A DNA stretch of 26,798 bases from Granulicatella adiacens (GCA_018364485.1 JAGZLX010000019.1:1-26798); one strand, 5' to 3'; numbered from the stretch's first letter, positions 1 to 7,973 are shown. The notes: generated from the letters alone by a model not told the origin. A program made the numbers and translations.

Positions 1-335
1 TGATGATGGGTGTCATGATGGCTTTTGCAAAAGACATTTTGACAAGTGTCCTACGTGACGGGAGTTTTATGCAGCTACTTGCAGGCATCGCACTTGGCAT
101 GACGGTCATTGTTTCGGTATTATCATACGGAGCATGGCATTTTGCAGGGCTGCAAGATTCAAGAACGATGGCTTTTGTCTTTTCAATCGTCTTTGCCTTT
201 ATAGGAGTTGTGATTTTCCTGGCTGGAACGATGAAATGGAATTTATTCACCAAACGCGAATGGGTATTAATTCCAAAAGGAAAGACTTTATTACGTAAAT
301 TTAGTAGAAAAGAGGAAAACGATGAGACTCGATAA
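1..335 (+). CDS. C-terminal part of a polysaccharide/lipid flippase-like membrane protein (5' end outside window)
   Basis: The reading frame is already open at the first base, so only the last ~110 codons are visible. The product has two clear hydrophobic segments (about residues 22-45 and 55-75 of the visible part) followed by a basic cytoplasmic tail rich in Lys and Arg. Position is the main clue: in Firmicutes a SpoVB/YabM-like oligosaccharide flippase often precedes the rqcP-divIC-tilS-ftsH block, and the hydrophobic tail fits the end of such a 12-14 TM protein. The stop overlaps the next gene by 14 bp, so the two are translationally coupled. Function is inferred from context and hydropathy; the diagnostic N-terminal part is missing. 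Confidence 0.6.
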   Translation, partial: MMGVMMAFAKDILTSVLRDGSFMQLLAGIALGMTVIVSVLSYGAWHFAGLQDSRTMAFVFSIVFAFIGVVIFLAGTMKWNLFTKREWVLIPKGKTLLRKFSRKEENDETR

Positions 336-597
336 ATTTTTAAAAGTATCACGATTAATCAAACGCCGTACGGTTGCTAAAGAAGTAGCCGACAAGGGAC
401 GTGTGTTTATCAATGATAAAGTGGCGAAATCTTCAACAGACGTCAAGGTCGGAGATAAAATCGCGATTCAATTCGGGAACAAACATGTCTTAGTACAAGT
501 CGAAGCGTTGTTGGATTCAACGAGAAAAGAAGACGCTAAGGAAATGTTCACAATTCTTGAAGAGAAGCTGATTAAAGAAGAGCCTTTAGAATTATAA
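322..597 (+). CDS. rqcP: S4-domain RNA-binding protein RqcP (YabO/Hsp15 family)
   Basis: 91 residues, the usual size of this family. The N-terminus MRLDKFLKVSRLIKRRT opens a compact S4 RNA-binding fold (about residues 1-60, including VNDK-like FINDKVAK and the DVKVGDKI turn); the C-terminal tail is acidic. Known family role: the protein binds stalled 50S subunits carrying peptidyl-tRNA and works with RqcH in C-terminal alanine tailing during ribosome-associated quality control. The ATG lies inside the end of the upstream gene, with GAGGAAAAC as ribosome binding site. A strong terminator follows directly, so this is the last gene of its transcription unit. The family call is secure; the RqcP role is taken from the B. 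subtilis homologue. Confidence 0.88.
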   Translation: MRLDKFLKVSRLIKRRTVAKEVADKGRVFINDKVAKSSTDVKVGDKIAIQFGNKHVLVQVEALLDSTRKEDAKEMFTILEEKLIKEEPLEL

Positions 598-606
598 TGA
601 ATGGGA

Positions 607-638
607 GAATACGGCAAGTTTGTCGTATTCTTTTTTTA
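607..638 (+). terminator. Intrinsic terminator after rqcP
   Basis: A ten-pair stem (607-616 with 621-630, one G-T wobble) with a four-base AGTT loop is followed by a run of seven T residues. It separates the flippase-rqcP unit from mgtC. Confidence 0.85.
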
Positions 639-672
639 TGTAGAAATCTATTTGTTTTGAATGCGTTTTCTG

Positions 673-701
673 TTGACAAAAAAATAAAAAAAGAGTAATA
701 T
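673..701 (+). promoter_or_regulatory. Promoter of the mgtC-family gene
   Basis: A perfect -35 box TTGACA (673-678) is followed after 17 bp by TAATAT (696-701). The spacer is almost all A/T. The mgtC start lies about 40 bp downstream. Confidence 0.7.
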
Positions 702-739
702 AAATAGTACTTTTTTAAAAGAAATAAGGAGGGAAAACC

Positions 740-1447
740 GTGGATTTAAATGCAATTAATTTTTTTCAACCATTTAACGCAATGATGGAATTACGTCACT
801 TTTTGGCGATTTTAATTTCATGTGTTTGTGGACTTGCCATCGGTTACGAACGTACCTCCAGAAATAAACAAGCAGGGGTTAAAACCCACATGATTGTGGC
901 GCTCACTTCTTGCTTAATGATGATTATTTCAAAAGAAGCCTTCATTGATACACCGCATTACGATACAGCACGTGTGGCTGCTCAAGTAGTCAGCGGTATC
1001 AGCTTTATCGGTGGGGGAATCATCTTCATGCGTGAAAAACGCGTGAGTGGACTGACCACCGCTTCAGGAATTTGGGCCACAGCCGGAATTGGACTTGCGA
1101 TTGGCGGAGGATTCTGGTTCTTCGGTTCTGTCTGCGCCGCAATTATCGTTATCGTCCAAAAGTTGGCCTACCAACCACTCTTACAAGGGAAACAACGTCA
1201 GGTAAATATTTACTGTGAAATTCCAGACCCAACAATTGTGCAGTCGATTTATAATTACTGCCACTTCGAAGACTATCAATCGATTCAAGTCGAAGCGCGC
1301 GAACTCGATGGCGAAAAATACGAGCTAGTAATTCGCATTCATAATGACGAAGAAATCATTATCGAAAACTTGAAAAACTACATTCGCGAAACGGAAAATC
1401 AAGTGGTCATTAAACGCGTGAAACTCCGTACCGAAGATGTTAACTAA
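740..1447 (+). CDS. MgtC/SapB family inner-membrane protein
   Basis: 235 residues starting at GTG behind an excellent AAGGAGGG site (727-733). The N-terminal half has several hydrophobic helices with the family signature near residues 34-60: GLAIGYERTSRNKQAGVKTH, then the LTS segment, followed by GGISFIGGG-like and GLTTASGIWATAGIGLAIG stretches. The C-terminal ~90 residues form a soluble, ACT-like domain. MgtC-family proteins are linked to growth at low Mg2+ and to modulation of F-type ATP synthase in pathogens; substrate transport is not established. Here the gene sits between rqcP and divIC, an insertion into an otherwise conserved block, with its own promoter and a structured repeat after it. 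Confidence 0.85.
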   Translation: MDLNAINFFQPFNAMMELRHFLAILISCVCGLAIGYERTSRNKQAGVKTHMIVALTSCLMMIISKEAFIDTPHYDTARVAAQVVSGISFIGGGIIFMREKRVSGLTTASGIWATAGIGLAIGGGFWFFGSVCAAIIVIVQKLAYQPLLQGKQRQVNIYCEIPDPTIVQSIYNYCHFEDYQSIQVEARELDGEKYELVIRIHNDEEIIIENLKNYIRETENQVVIKRVKLRTEDVN

Positions 1448-1466
1448 ACAATAAAGATATACAACA

Positions 1467-1657
1467 AATGATTCCGCTTTTCCTAACGGATGTCTTCATA
1501 ATAACTGTAATGTTGCACCGGTTCGAGCCTTATGTCTCTCACCTTCGAAGCTTCAAACGCGGAGTAAGGTACAAGCCCTACTCCGCGTAATTCACATTCG
1601 ATGCGTATCACATTACTGTTATTATAGAATCCGTTAGTCTTTGCGGAATCATTTTTT
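1467..1657 (+). repeat. Structured intergenic repeat, copy 1 (191 bp long inverted repeat)
   Basis: Fills most of the 365-bp gap between mgtC and divIC. The outer arms (1467-1477 with 1643-1653; inner continuation around TAACGGAT/ATCCGTTA and ATAATAACTGTAATG/CATTACTGTTATTAT) form a long imperfect stem ending in a T tract at 1652-1657. The core carries GAGCC...GTCTC, AGCTTCAAAC, a hairpin with arms GCGGAGTA/TACTCCGC, then GTAATTCACAT (1587-1597) and TATAGAAT. The same motifs occur in the same order in two more elements of this window with different stem sequences. It may also terminate mgtC transcription. The family is unknown to me. Confidence 0.75.
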
Positions 1658-1750
1658 GTCTTCAGATTCTTCTACGGGGTCTATTTTTGCCACAAAAAAA
1701 GAAGTTCAAAATAAGTTTTCAAAAAAATATAAAAAATCTTAGTGTAACCA

Positions 1751-1779
1751 TGGACGATGAGCGTCATTCTTGTTATACT
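1751..1779 (+). promoter_or_regulatory. Promoter of divIC
   Basis: TGGACG (1751-1756), a 17-bp spacer, then TATACT (1774-1779). The divIC GTG start is 34 bp downstream, with AAGGAG at about 1798-1803. Confidence 0.55.
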
Positions 1780-1812
1780 CAGTTTGTATAAGTAAAAAAG
1801 GAGACAATTAAG

Positions 1813-2259
1813 GTGACGCAAGAAACACAACAAAGAAATTCGAATGTAATTTCAATGAACAACAAGTTAAATCAGAAAAAACCTTCTACTCCCGTTTTCA
1901 AGAGTCACTCACTATGGACGAAACTCATTTTAGTCGGTGTGATTGCCATTTCGGGATCAATGATTGTCGGGATTGGGAACCAATTTAGCCAAGCGAGTCA
2001 ATTAGATCAAAAAATTGAACAAGCAAAAGCTGAAAAAGAATTTGCTGAAAAGCAAAAAGAATCGTTAACACAGCAAGTGGAACTTCTTCAAAGCGATGAA
2101 TATATCGCGAAGTTAGCACGTAGTGAATATTATTTAAGCAAAACTGGAGAAATCATCTTCAGCACGCCAAATGACACTGCAGAGCATAAAGCACAACAAG
2201 CAAAAGAAGAAGTCGAACAAGGGGAAACTGTTGTTAAGGTGACGACTCAAAACCGTTAG
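1813..2259 (+). CDS. divIC: Septum formation initiator, DivIC/FtsB family
   Basis: 148 residues from a GTG start with AAGGAG nine bases upstream. The layout is that of DivIC: a cytoplasmic N-terminus of ~35 residues, one membrane helix (about 36-54, LILVGVIAISGSMIVGIG), then an extracellular coiled coil (about 60-100, rich in Gln, Glu and Lys) and the short conserved YIAKLARSEYYLSKTGEIIF segment typical of the family. DivIC forms a complex with FtsL and DivIB at the division site and helps activate septal peptidoglycan synthesis. Its place before the S1-protein gene and tilS matches B. subtilis gene order (divIC-yabR-...-tilS). Confidence 0.88.
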   Translation: MTQETQQRNSNVISMNNKLNQKKPSTPVFKSHSLWTKLILVGVIAISGSMIVGIGNQFSQASQLDQKIEQAKAEKEFAEKQKESLTQQVELLQSDEYIAKLARSEYYLSKTGEIIFSTPNDTAEHKAQQAKEEVEQGETVVKVTTQNR

Positions 2260-2268
2260 GCAATGAAT

Positions 2269-2299
2269 CTTTTTGATACGTCAAGCGTGTATCGAAAAG
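2269..2299 (+). other. Hairpin between divIC and the S1-domain gene
   Basis: Arms 2269-2279 and 2289-2299 pair over eleven positions with one G-T wobble and a nine-base loop. No T tract follows, so it is not a typical terminator. It may be a processing site or a leader structure for the downstream RNA-binding protein. Confidence 0.4.
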
Positions 2300-2327
2300 G
2301 GAATAATGAAGGAGGAACGCTTTTTAT

Positions 2328-2819
2328 ATGTCAATCGAAGTAGGAAACGTAATCCCTGGTAAAGTTACTGGAATTACAAATTTTGGAGTTTTTGTGGATT
2401 TAGGAGATCGTAAGACAGGTCTTGTTCACATTAGCGAGGTGTCTGATTCATACATTCAAGATATCAAAGAAGTTTTAAAAGTTGGAGACGAGGTTAAAGT
2501 AAAAGTCATGACGATTGCGGACGATGGCAAAATTAGCCTTTCAATTCGTCGTGCCGTTGATAAACCAAAAGAAGATTCTTCTGACAAACCACGTGCAAAG
2601 AAACCTTTTACACCACGTAATGATTCTCAAGACTTTAAGAAAAATCGCACTGCTAGCAGAACTTCAGCTCCATACGAAAAGAAATCTCCTTCGCAAGCAA
2701 AAGCAACAGATTTCGATTCTCTAATGAGTTCCTTCTTGAAAGACTCTGAAGACCGTTTAACTTCATTGAAACGTAACACTGAAGGGAAACGTGGGGGCCG
2801 TGGCGGTCGCCGTTCATAA
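2328..2819 (+). CDS. S1-domain RNA-binding protein (YabR/CvfD-like)
   Basis: 163 residues, with GAAGGAGGAACG upstream of the ATG. Residues about 4-72 are a canonical S1 OB fold: GKVTGITNFGVFVDLGD, GLVHISEVSDSYI, the VGDEVKVKV strand and KISLSIRRA. The remaining ~90 residues are a low-complexity basic tail ending in GKRGGRGGRRS, likely a disordered RNA-binding extension. Homologues lie between divIC and tilS in many Firmicutes (yabR). Related S1 proteins act in translation control or ribosome association, but the exact target here cannot be read. A terminator follows that overlaps the approach to tilS. Confidence 0.85.
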   Translation: MSIEVGNVIPGKVTGITNFGVFVDLGDRKTGLVHISEVSDSYIQDIKEVLKVGDEVKVKVMTIADDGKISLSIRRAVDKPKEDSSDKPRAKKPFTPRNDSQDFKKNRTASRTSAPYEKKSPSQAKATDFDSLMSSFLKDSEDRLTSLKRNTEGKRGGRGGRRS

Positions 2820-2829
2820 TGAAACCATC

Positions 2830-2864
2830 AATCTCTTCTGGTGAAAACTGGAGGAGATTTTTTT
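2830..2864 (+). terminator. Intrinsic terminator / attenuator before tilS
   Basis: AATCTC with neighbours pairs with GAGATT (about 2830-2839 with 2849-2858), followed by T residues to 2864. It ends only 19 bp before the tilS ATG, and no good promoter is visible after it. tilS probably depends on read-through or on a promoter I cannot identify. Confidence 0.65.
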
Positions 2865-2882
2865 GACAGAAAGGAGAGGCCA

Positions 2883-4256
2883 ATGCAACATCAACTAACA
2901 GCGTTTTTTAGAAGAAATGTAGAAAACTATACTGAGAAAAAATATGTGCTTGCCGTATCCGGAGGCGTCGATTCGATGGTTCTTTTGAATGCGATGATCA
3001 CTCTTTTTGGAGACGATGCAAAAGATCGACTCGTAGTGGCCCATGTCAACTATGGACTAAGAGCACAAGCCGAGGATGAGGAGCAACTCGTTCATCGTTA
3101 TTGTAAGCTTCATCAAATTCCAATCGAGACAAAGCATTGGCACGAAGTAGAGGGAGAGACGACTTCTGAGAAATCGTTACGTGATTTTAGATATGATTTC
3201 TTCCGCGCAGTGACGAAAAAGCATGAGGCGGACTATTTAGTATTGGCGCATCACCAAGATGACCAAATGGAGACTGTTTTGATGAAATGGTCGCGTGGAA
3301 GTACGCTGGAAGGTCTTTCTGGGATGAAGGAAAAACGTTACGTAAAAGAGTTGAACATTTTACGTCCGTTCTTATCTTATGAGAAAAAAGAACTCTATCA
3401 AGAGGCAAAAAAATATGACGTTCCTTATTTAGAAGATGAATCGAATGAGTCGGATGATTATACAAGAAATAGATACCGTCATCATGTCATTCCGTTTTTA
3501 AAAGAGGAAAATCCAAATGCCGGAAGCCACTTCCAAAAGAGTGCGCAGATGATTGCAGATGCCGTGGCGTGCTTGATGCCAATCCTAGAAGAAAAACAAG
3601 AACAGCTCTTCCAAAGAGGAAAGAAGAAAGTCACATTCCACCGGGAATCCTTTCTCAAAGAGCCAATCGAAATGCAACGACTGCTCTTGCAACAAGTGCT
3701 GATGCAAATGGACACGACGATTTCGGTAGTGCAAATGGAGCAAATCCTAGAAAAGGTTGGTTCCGACAAGGCACAACTCACGCTGGACCTCCCAAATGGT
3801 TGGAAGTTTAAGAAGCGTTACGAGGAATGTTCGTTTGAAAAGGGACGTCAAAAAGTCGTTCCAAATATCGAGTATGTATTGGAAAAACCGGAAGATACCT
3901 TAATTCGTCCAAACGAAGATGAACAAATCTTGCTCACTACAGGAAAGACGGCTTCCGAGTTTACTATTCCTGTCTATCCAAAGGACTTCCCACTGACGAT
4001 TCGCCATGCCAAACCAGGAGATAAGATTGCGCTGGATGCCAGTGAAACGAAACATCAAAAACTTTCACGCTGGTTTATCAATTCTAAGATTCCACTCGAA
4101 GAACGCAAGGAAATTTGGGTGTTGGAAGACGCCTCGAAAAAAATTCGTGCAATTTTGGGCTATCGCTATGCCAAACCGTTGTTCTTTGAAGAGGAAACTG
4201 GTAAAATGATTCTATCTTACGAAAACAAAACGAGGTGCACACATGTTAAAAAATGA
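2883..4256 (+). CDS. tilS: tRNA(Ile)-lysidine synthase TilS
   Basis: 457 residues from the ATG at 2883, preceded by AAAGGAGAGG. A longer GTG-initiated frame from 2841 exists, but it would start inside the terminator stem and has no ribosome binding site. The PP-loop ATPase motif SGGVDS is at residues 26-31; the N-terminal synthetase domain continues with VAHVNYGLR and VLAHHQDDQMETVLM, and the C-terminal half fits the TilS substrate-binding domains, with HAKPGDKI near the end. TilS converts C34 of the AUA-reading tRNA(Ile) to lysidine using ATP and lysine, and is normally essential. The last 14 bases overlap hpt, the classic tilS-hpt pairing. Confidence 0.93.
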   Translation: MQHQLTAFFRRNVENYTEKKYVLAVSGGVDSMVLLNAMITLFGDDAKDRLVVAHVNYGLRAQAEDEEQLVHRYCKLHQIPIETKHWHEVEGETTSEKSLRDFRYDFFRAVTKKHEADYLVLAHHQDDQMETVLMKWSRGSTLEGLSGMKEKRYVKELNILRPFLSYEKKELYQEAKKYDVPYLEDESNESDDYTRNRYRHHVIPFLKEENPNAGSHFQKSAQMIADAVACLMPILEEKQEQLFQRGKKKVTFHRESFLKEPIEMQRLLLQQVLMQMDTTISVVQMEQILEKVGSDKAQLTLDLPNGWKFKKRYEECSFEKGRQKVVPNIEYVLEKPEDTLIRPNEDEQILLTTGKTASEFTIPVYPKDFPLTIRHAKPGDKIALDASETKHQKLSRWFINSKIPLEERKEIWVLEDASKKIRAILGYRYAKPLFFEEETGKMILSYENKTRCTHVKK

Positions 4257-4785
4257 TATGTCAGAAATTTTAGTATCAGAAGAACAGTTACAAGAAACAA
4301 TCAAGAAATTAGGTGCTACGTTAGCGGAAGATTACCGAGGTAAAGATCCGTTAGTCATTTGTATTCTTAAGGGTGCTATTTTCTTTATGGCAGATTTAGT
4401 CCGCGCAATGGACTGCAACTTAGAAATTGATTTCATGGATGTATCTAGTTATGGAAATGAATTCGAATCAAGCGGCGAAGTACGTATCTTAAAAGACCTA
4501 GGTCAAAGTGTTAAAGATCGTCACGTGATTATCGTTGAAGATATTATCGATACAGGCCGTACTTTAAAACACGTGGTTGAATTATTAAAACACCGCCAAG
4601 CAGCAAGCGTAAAAGTGGTGACTTTATTAGATAAACCAGAACGTCGTGAAGAAGCAATCGAAGCAGATTATGTTGGGGTTCAAGTACCTAACAAATTCGT
4701 TGTAGGATACGGATTAGACTTCAAACAATTCTACCGTAACTTACCATGTATCGGTGTTTTAAAACCTGAATTTTACGAAGATTAA
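4243..4785 (+). CDS. hpt: Hypoxanthine(-guanine) phosphoribosyltransferase
   Basis: 180 residues, the usual length. The PRPP-binding loop VEDIIDTGRT is at about residues 98-107; ILKGAIFFMADL (about 41-52) holds the PPi loop, and VVGYGLDFKQFYRNLPCIGVL closes the active site. The enzyme salvages hypoxanthine or guanine with PRPP to give IMP or GMP. The chosen ATG at 4243 has GAGGTG seven bases upstream within the end of tilS; a second in-frame ATG at 4258 is possible. It is coupled to tilS and lies upstream of ftsH, as in B. subtilis and lactococci. Confidence 0.93.
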   Translation: MLKNDMSEILVSEEQLQETIKKLGATLAEDYRGKDPLVICILKGAIFFMADLVRAMDCNLEIDFMDVSSYGNEFESSGEVRILKDLGQSVKDRHVIIVEDIIDTGRTLKHVVELLKHRQAASVKVVTLLDKPERREEAIEADYVGVQVPNKFVVGYGLDFKQFYRNLPCIGVLKPEFYED

Positions 4786-4821
4786 GAAAGAGTTAAACTA
4801 TTCGTCAATAAAAGTCAAATA

Positions 4822-4859
4822 TGTTATGATAGAACGGTAGTCAAGTAAACTATCGTTCT
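4822..4859 (+). promoter_or_regulatory. ftsH promoter (extended -10) with downstream inverted repeat
   Basis: TGTTATGAT is an extended -10 (TG at 4822-4823, TATGAT 4825-4830); the -35 region 17 bp upstream (TCGTCA) is poor. Directly after the -10 lies a ten-base inverted repeat, AGAACGGTAG (4831-4840) and CTATCGTTCT (4850-4859), with nine bases between. Because the start of transcription should fall inside the left arm, an operator is as likely as an RNA hairpin. Confidence 0.5.
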
Positions 4860-4886
4860 TCTTTTATAAGAAGATGGGGAGGCAAA

Positions 4887-6992
4887 ATGAATAATAATAA
4901 CAATCGATCAATATTAAGATCTAGCTTACTGTATATCTTGATTTTCGGTGCTATTGTCATTTTTGTTGGAATGTTTAATGGGGATCAAAAAGGTCCTACA
5001 GCGGATATTTCATACACAGAATTTATGCAAAGTCTGAAAAGTGGCGAAATCAAAGATATTAAGATGCAATATTCGAATTCTGTATATACCATTACTGGGG
5101 AATATACAAATCCGAAAGAGCAAACGACCCAAGAAGCTAAAAATCAAAATGGCTTATCTATTTTTGATAACCGTACAACAAAGAGCACAAACTTCAAAAC
5201 AACAGTCTTACCAAACGACTCAACGATTAAAGAAATCAATGAAGCGGCTCAAGCTAAAAATACAAAGGTTGAAACTTTACCAGAAAGTTCAGCAGGCGTA
5301 TGGATTTCTGTATTATTACAAGTCATATTACCACTTGGGGTATTAGGATTCTTACTCTATACAATGTTTATGAGCCAAGGTGGGCAAGGCGGACGTAACA
5401 ATCCGATGAACTTCGGTAAGAGCCGTGCAACAAATCAGAAGAAACAAAACGTGAAAGTACGCTTCTCTGATGTAGCCGGTGCCGAAGAAGAAAAACAAGA
5501 ACTTGTAGAAGTGGTGGAATTCTTAAAAGACCCACGTAAATTTACAGCGCTTGGTGCTCGTATTCCTGCAGGGGTACTTCTTGAGGGCCCTCCAGGGACA
5601 GGTAAAACCCTTCTTGCCAAAGCCGTTGCCGGTGAAGCAAACGTACCATTCTTCTCGATTTCAGGTTCTGAATTCGTAGAAATGTTCGTAGGGGTTGGGG
5701 CAAGCCGTGTTCGTGACTTATTCGAAAACGCGAAGAAAAACGCTCCAGCAATTATCTTTATCGACGAAATCGATGCCGTTGGTCGTCAACGTGGTGCCGG
5801 AATGGGCGGCGGACACGACGAACGTGAACAAACATTAAACCAATTACTAGTTGAAATGGACGGGTTCGAAGGAACTGAGGGAATCATCGTGATTGCCGCA
5901 ACAAACCGTTCAGACGTATTAGACCCAGCCTTACTTCGTCCAGGACGTTTTGACCGTCAAATCTTAGTAGGTCGTCCAGACGTGAAAGGCCGTGAAGCGA
6001 TTCTGAAAGTACACGCTCGTAACAAGAAACTTGCAAAAGACGTGGACTTAAAAGTGATCGCCCAACAAACTCCAGGCTTCTCTGGGGCTGAACTTGAAAA
6101 CTTATTAAACGAAGCAGCTTTAGTAGCGGCTCGTCGTGATAAAAATGCTATCGACGCATTAGACGTGGATGAAGCACATGACCGTGTGATTGCTGGTCCG
6201 GCTAAGAGAGACCGTGCTATCAGCAAGAAAGAACGCGAAATGGTGGCTTACCACGAAGCAGGTCATACAATCGTTGGTATGGTCTTAAGCGATGCGCGTG
6301 TGGTTCATAAAGTAACGATTGTCCCTCGTGGACGCGCTGGCGGATATGCGATTATGCTTCCAAAAGAAGATCGTTTCTTAATGACAAAAGAAGAATTGTT
6401 CGAACAAGTAGTTGGACTTCTTGGTGGTCGTGCTGCTGAAGAATTTATCTTTGGCGTGAAGACTACAGGAGCCTCTAACGACTTTGAACAAGCAACAGGT
6501 ATCGTTCGTAGCATGATTACAGAGTACGGAATGGTGGACGAATTAGGAACTGTTCAATACGAAGGAAATCATCAAGTATTTATCGGACGTGACTATGGTC
6601 AAACAAAAGGTTACTCAGATCAAGTGGCCTTTGAAATCGACAATGCAGTACGTCGTATTATGAAAGAAGCGCATGAAAAAGCACTTCAAATTCTTGAAGA
6701 ACATAAAGACCAATTAGAATTAATTGCTCAAAAACTTCTAGAATTAGAAACATTAGATGAACGTACAATTAAATCACTTTTCGAAACAGGTGAAATGCCA
6801 GCTCCAGTCGCTGAAGATGAATATCCAAGCGAGACAGAAGCGGCAAGTTTTGAAGAAACGAAAAAAGCCTTAGCGAAACGCGATGCGGAACAAGCAGAAG
6901 GCAAAGAGGTTCCAGATGAGGGCGAAGAAGTGGAAGTTGCAGATGTGACGGAAGCTCCAAGCGACCTTGAAGGACCAACAGAAAACGAATAA
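4887..6992 (+). CDS. ftsH: ATP-dependent zinc metalloprotease FtsH
   Basis: 701 residues behind GGGGAGG. TM1 is at about residues 12-29 and TM2 at about 139-161, flanking the extracytoplasmic domain. The AAA+ module shows Walker A GPPGTGKT (234-241), Walker B FIDEID (291-296) and the second region of homology ATNRSDVLDPALLRPGRFD. The M41 zinc site is HEAGH (456-460), with the third ligand Asp near 532 in TTGASNDFEQAT. The hexameric membrane protease degrades misassembled membrane proteins and short-lived regulators. The last ~60 residues are a very acidic, probably disordered tail, longer than in E. coli. It follows hpt and precedes hslO, the standard order. Confidence 0.96.
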   Translation: MNNNNNRSILRSSLLYILIFGAIVIFVGMFNGDQKGPTADISYTEFMQSLKSGEIKDIKMQYSNSVYTITGEYTNPKEQTTQEAKNQNGLSIFDNRTTKSTNFKTTVLPNDSTIKEINEAAQAKNTKVETLPESSAGVWISVLLQVILPLGVLGFLLYTMFMSQGGQGGRNNPMNFGKSRATNQKKQNVKVRFSDVAGAEEEKQELVEVVEFLKDPRKFTALGARIPAGVLLEGPPGTGKTLLAKAVAGEANVPFFSISGSEFVEMFVGVGASRVRDLFENAKKNAPAIIFIDEIDAVGRQRGAGMGGGHDEREQTLNQLLVEMDGFEGTEGIIVIAATNRSDVLDPALLRPGRFDRQILVGRPDVKGREAILKVHARNKKLAKDVDLKVIAQQTPGFSGAELENLLNEAALVAARRDKNAIDALDVDEAHDRVIAGPAKRDRAISKKEREMVAYHEAGHTIVGMVLSDARVVHKVTIVPRGRAGGYAIMLPKEDRFLMTKEELFEQVVGLLGGRAAEEFIFGVKTTGASNDFEQATGIVRSMITEYGMVDELGTVQYEGNHQVFIGRDYGQTKGYSDQVAFEIDNAVRRIMKEAHEKALQILEEHKDQLELIAQKLLELETLDERTIKSLFETGEMPAPVAEDEYPSETEAASFEETKKALAKRDAEQAEGKEVPDEGEEVEVADVTEAPSDLEGPTENE

Positions 6993-7005
6993 CACAAAGG
7001 GTAGG

Positions 7006-7034
7006 AGAGCTGAGGCTGTTGTCACAGCTCTTTT
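7006..7034 (+). terminator. Weak terminator or hairpin between ftsH and hslO
   Basis: AGAGCTG (7006-7012) pairs with CAGCTCT (7025-7031), followed by only four T residues. It probably allows partial read-through into hslO, which has no obvious promoter of its own. Confidence 0.5.
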
Positions 7035-7055
7035 CCTTTAAAAAAGGAGAGACAA

Positions 7056-7958
7056 ATGGCAGATTCATTATTAAAAGTATTGGCGTTCAATGATGAGGTC
7101 AAAGCCGTTGCCATGGTTGCCACAGACGCAATCGCAGAAGCGCAACGCAGACACGACACTTGGAGTTCTGCAACAGCAGCGATGGGACGTACGATCATCG
7201 GAACACAATTATTAGCAAGTAGCTTAAAAGGTGACGAACGTATCACGGTTCAAGTGAACGGGGATGGCCCTGGTGGGAAAATCATGGCCGATGCGAATGG
7301 TCGTGGGGAAATGCGTGGTTATATCACAAACCCTCATGTGAGCCTTGAGTTAAACGACAAAGGAAAATTAGATGTCCGTGGTGTCGTTGGAACAAACGGA
7401 ACGATTACCGTCATCAAAGACTTAAATATGAGAGAACCATTCTCTGGTCAAGTGCCAATCGTGGACGGTGAACTTGGAATGGACTTTACGTATTACTTAG
7501 CAGTCTCTGAACAAATCAACGGAGCTGTTGGGGTATCGGTTCTTGTGAATCCAGATGAAACGGTTCGTGCAGCAGGTGGCTTTATGATTCAATTATTACC
7601 AGGTGCGAGCGAAGCGACGATTTCAGAAATCGAACGTCGTATTAGCGAGATTCCAATGGTTTCAAAATTAATTGACCAACAAGAATCACCGCGCGATATT
7701 TTAAATCGATTACTCGGCGAAGAAAACATTCGTGAGTTAGAAGAAATGCCTGTGAAATTCCATTGTGGATGTACGCGTGAACGTTTCAGCGCAGGGTTGA
7801 TGTCGATTGGGGTGGATGACTTACAACACTTGATTGACGAAGACCACGGTGCAGAAGTTGTGTGTCATTTCTGCGGTGAGAAATATCATTTCGACGAAGC
7901 AGAATTACAAGGGTTAATTGATGAAATTAATGCGAAACGCGAAGAGGCAGACGCTTAA
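7056..7958 (+). CDS. hslO: Redox-regulated molecular chaperone Hsp33
   Basis: 300 residues with AAAAAGGAGAG before the ATG. The C-terminal redox switch has the four zinc-binding cysteines in the expected CxC...CxxC pattern: C237 and C239 (FHCGCTRERF), C270 and C273 (VCHFCGEKYHF). The N-terminal ~230 residues match the substrate-binding core, with GDGPGGKIMADA and VVGTNGTITVIKDLNM. Under oxidative plus heat stress, disulfides form, zinc is released and the holdase becomes active. Adjacent to ftsH, as in many Firmicutes, forming a proteostasis pair. A strong terminator follows. Confidence 0.95.
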   Translation: MADSLLKVLAFNDEVKAVAMVATDAIAEAQRRHDTWSSATAAMGRTIIGTQLLASSLKGDERITVQVNGDGPGGKIMADANGRGEMRGYITNPHVSLELNDKGKLDVRGVVGTNGTITVIKDLNMREPFSGQVPIVDGELGMDFTYYLAVSEQINGAVGVSVLVNPDETVRAAGGFMIQLLPGASEATISEIERRISEIPMVSKLIDQQESPRDILNRLLGEENIRELEEMPVKFHCGCTRERFSAGLMSIGVDDLQHLIDEDHGAEVVCHFCGEKYHFDEAELQGLIDEINAKREEADA

Positions 7959-7973
7959 TCGTTAAGGTTTATG

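Noticed and set aside
1467..1657. Structured element as a T-box or other known riboswitch leader
   Set aside because: The T-box AGGGTGGNACCGCG motif and other known aptamer signatures are missing, and the element is downstream of genes rather than in a 5' leader with a clear target.
2863..2868. TTGACA as a -35 box for tilS
   Set aside because: It lies 20 bp before the ATG, where a -10 box would fall inside the coding region.
2841..2882. N-terminal extension of tilS from a GTG
   Set aside because: It starts within the terminator stem without a ribosome binding site; the ATG at 2883 has AAAGGAGAGG and matches family length.
4813..4846. CtsR-type heptamer repeats (AGTCAAA and AGTCAAG) upstream of ftsH
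   Set aside because: The two copies are 27 bp apart instead of the required 3-bp gap, so they do not form a CtsR operator.
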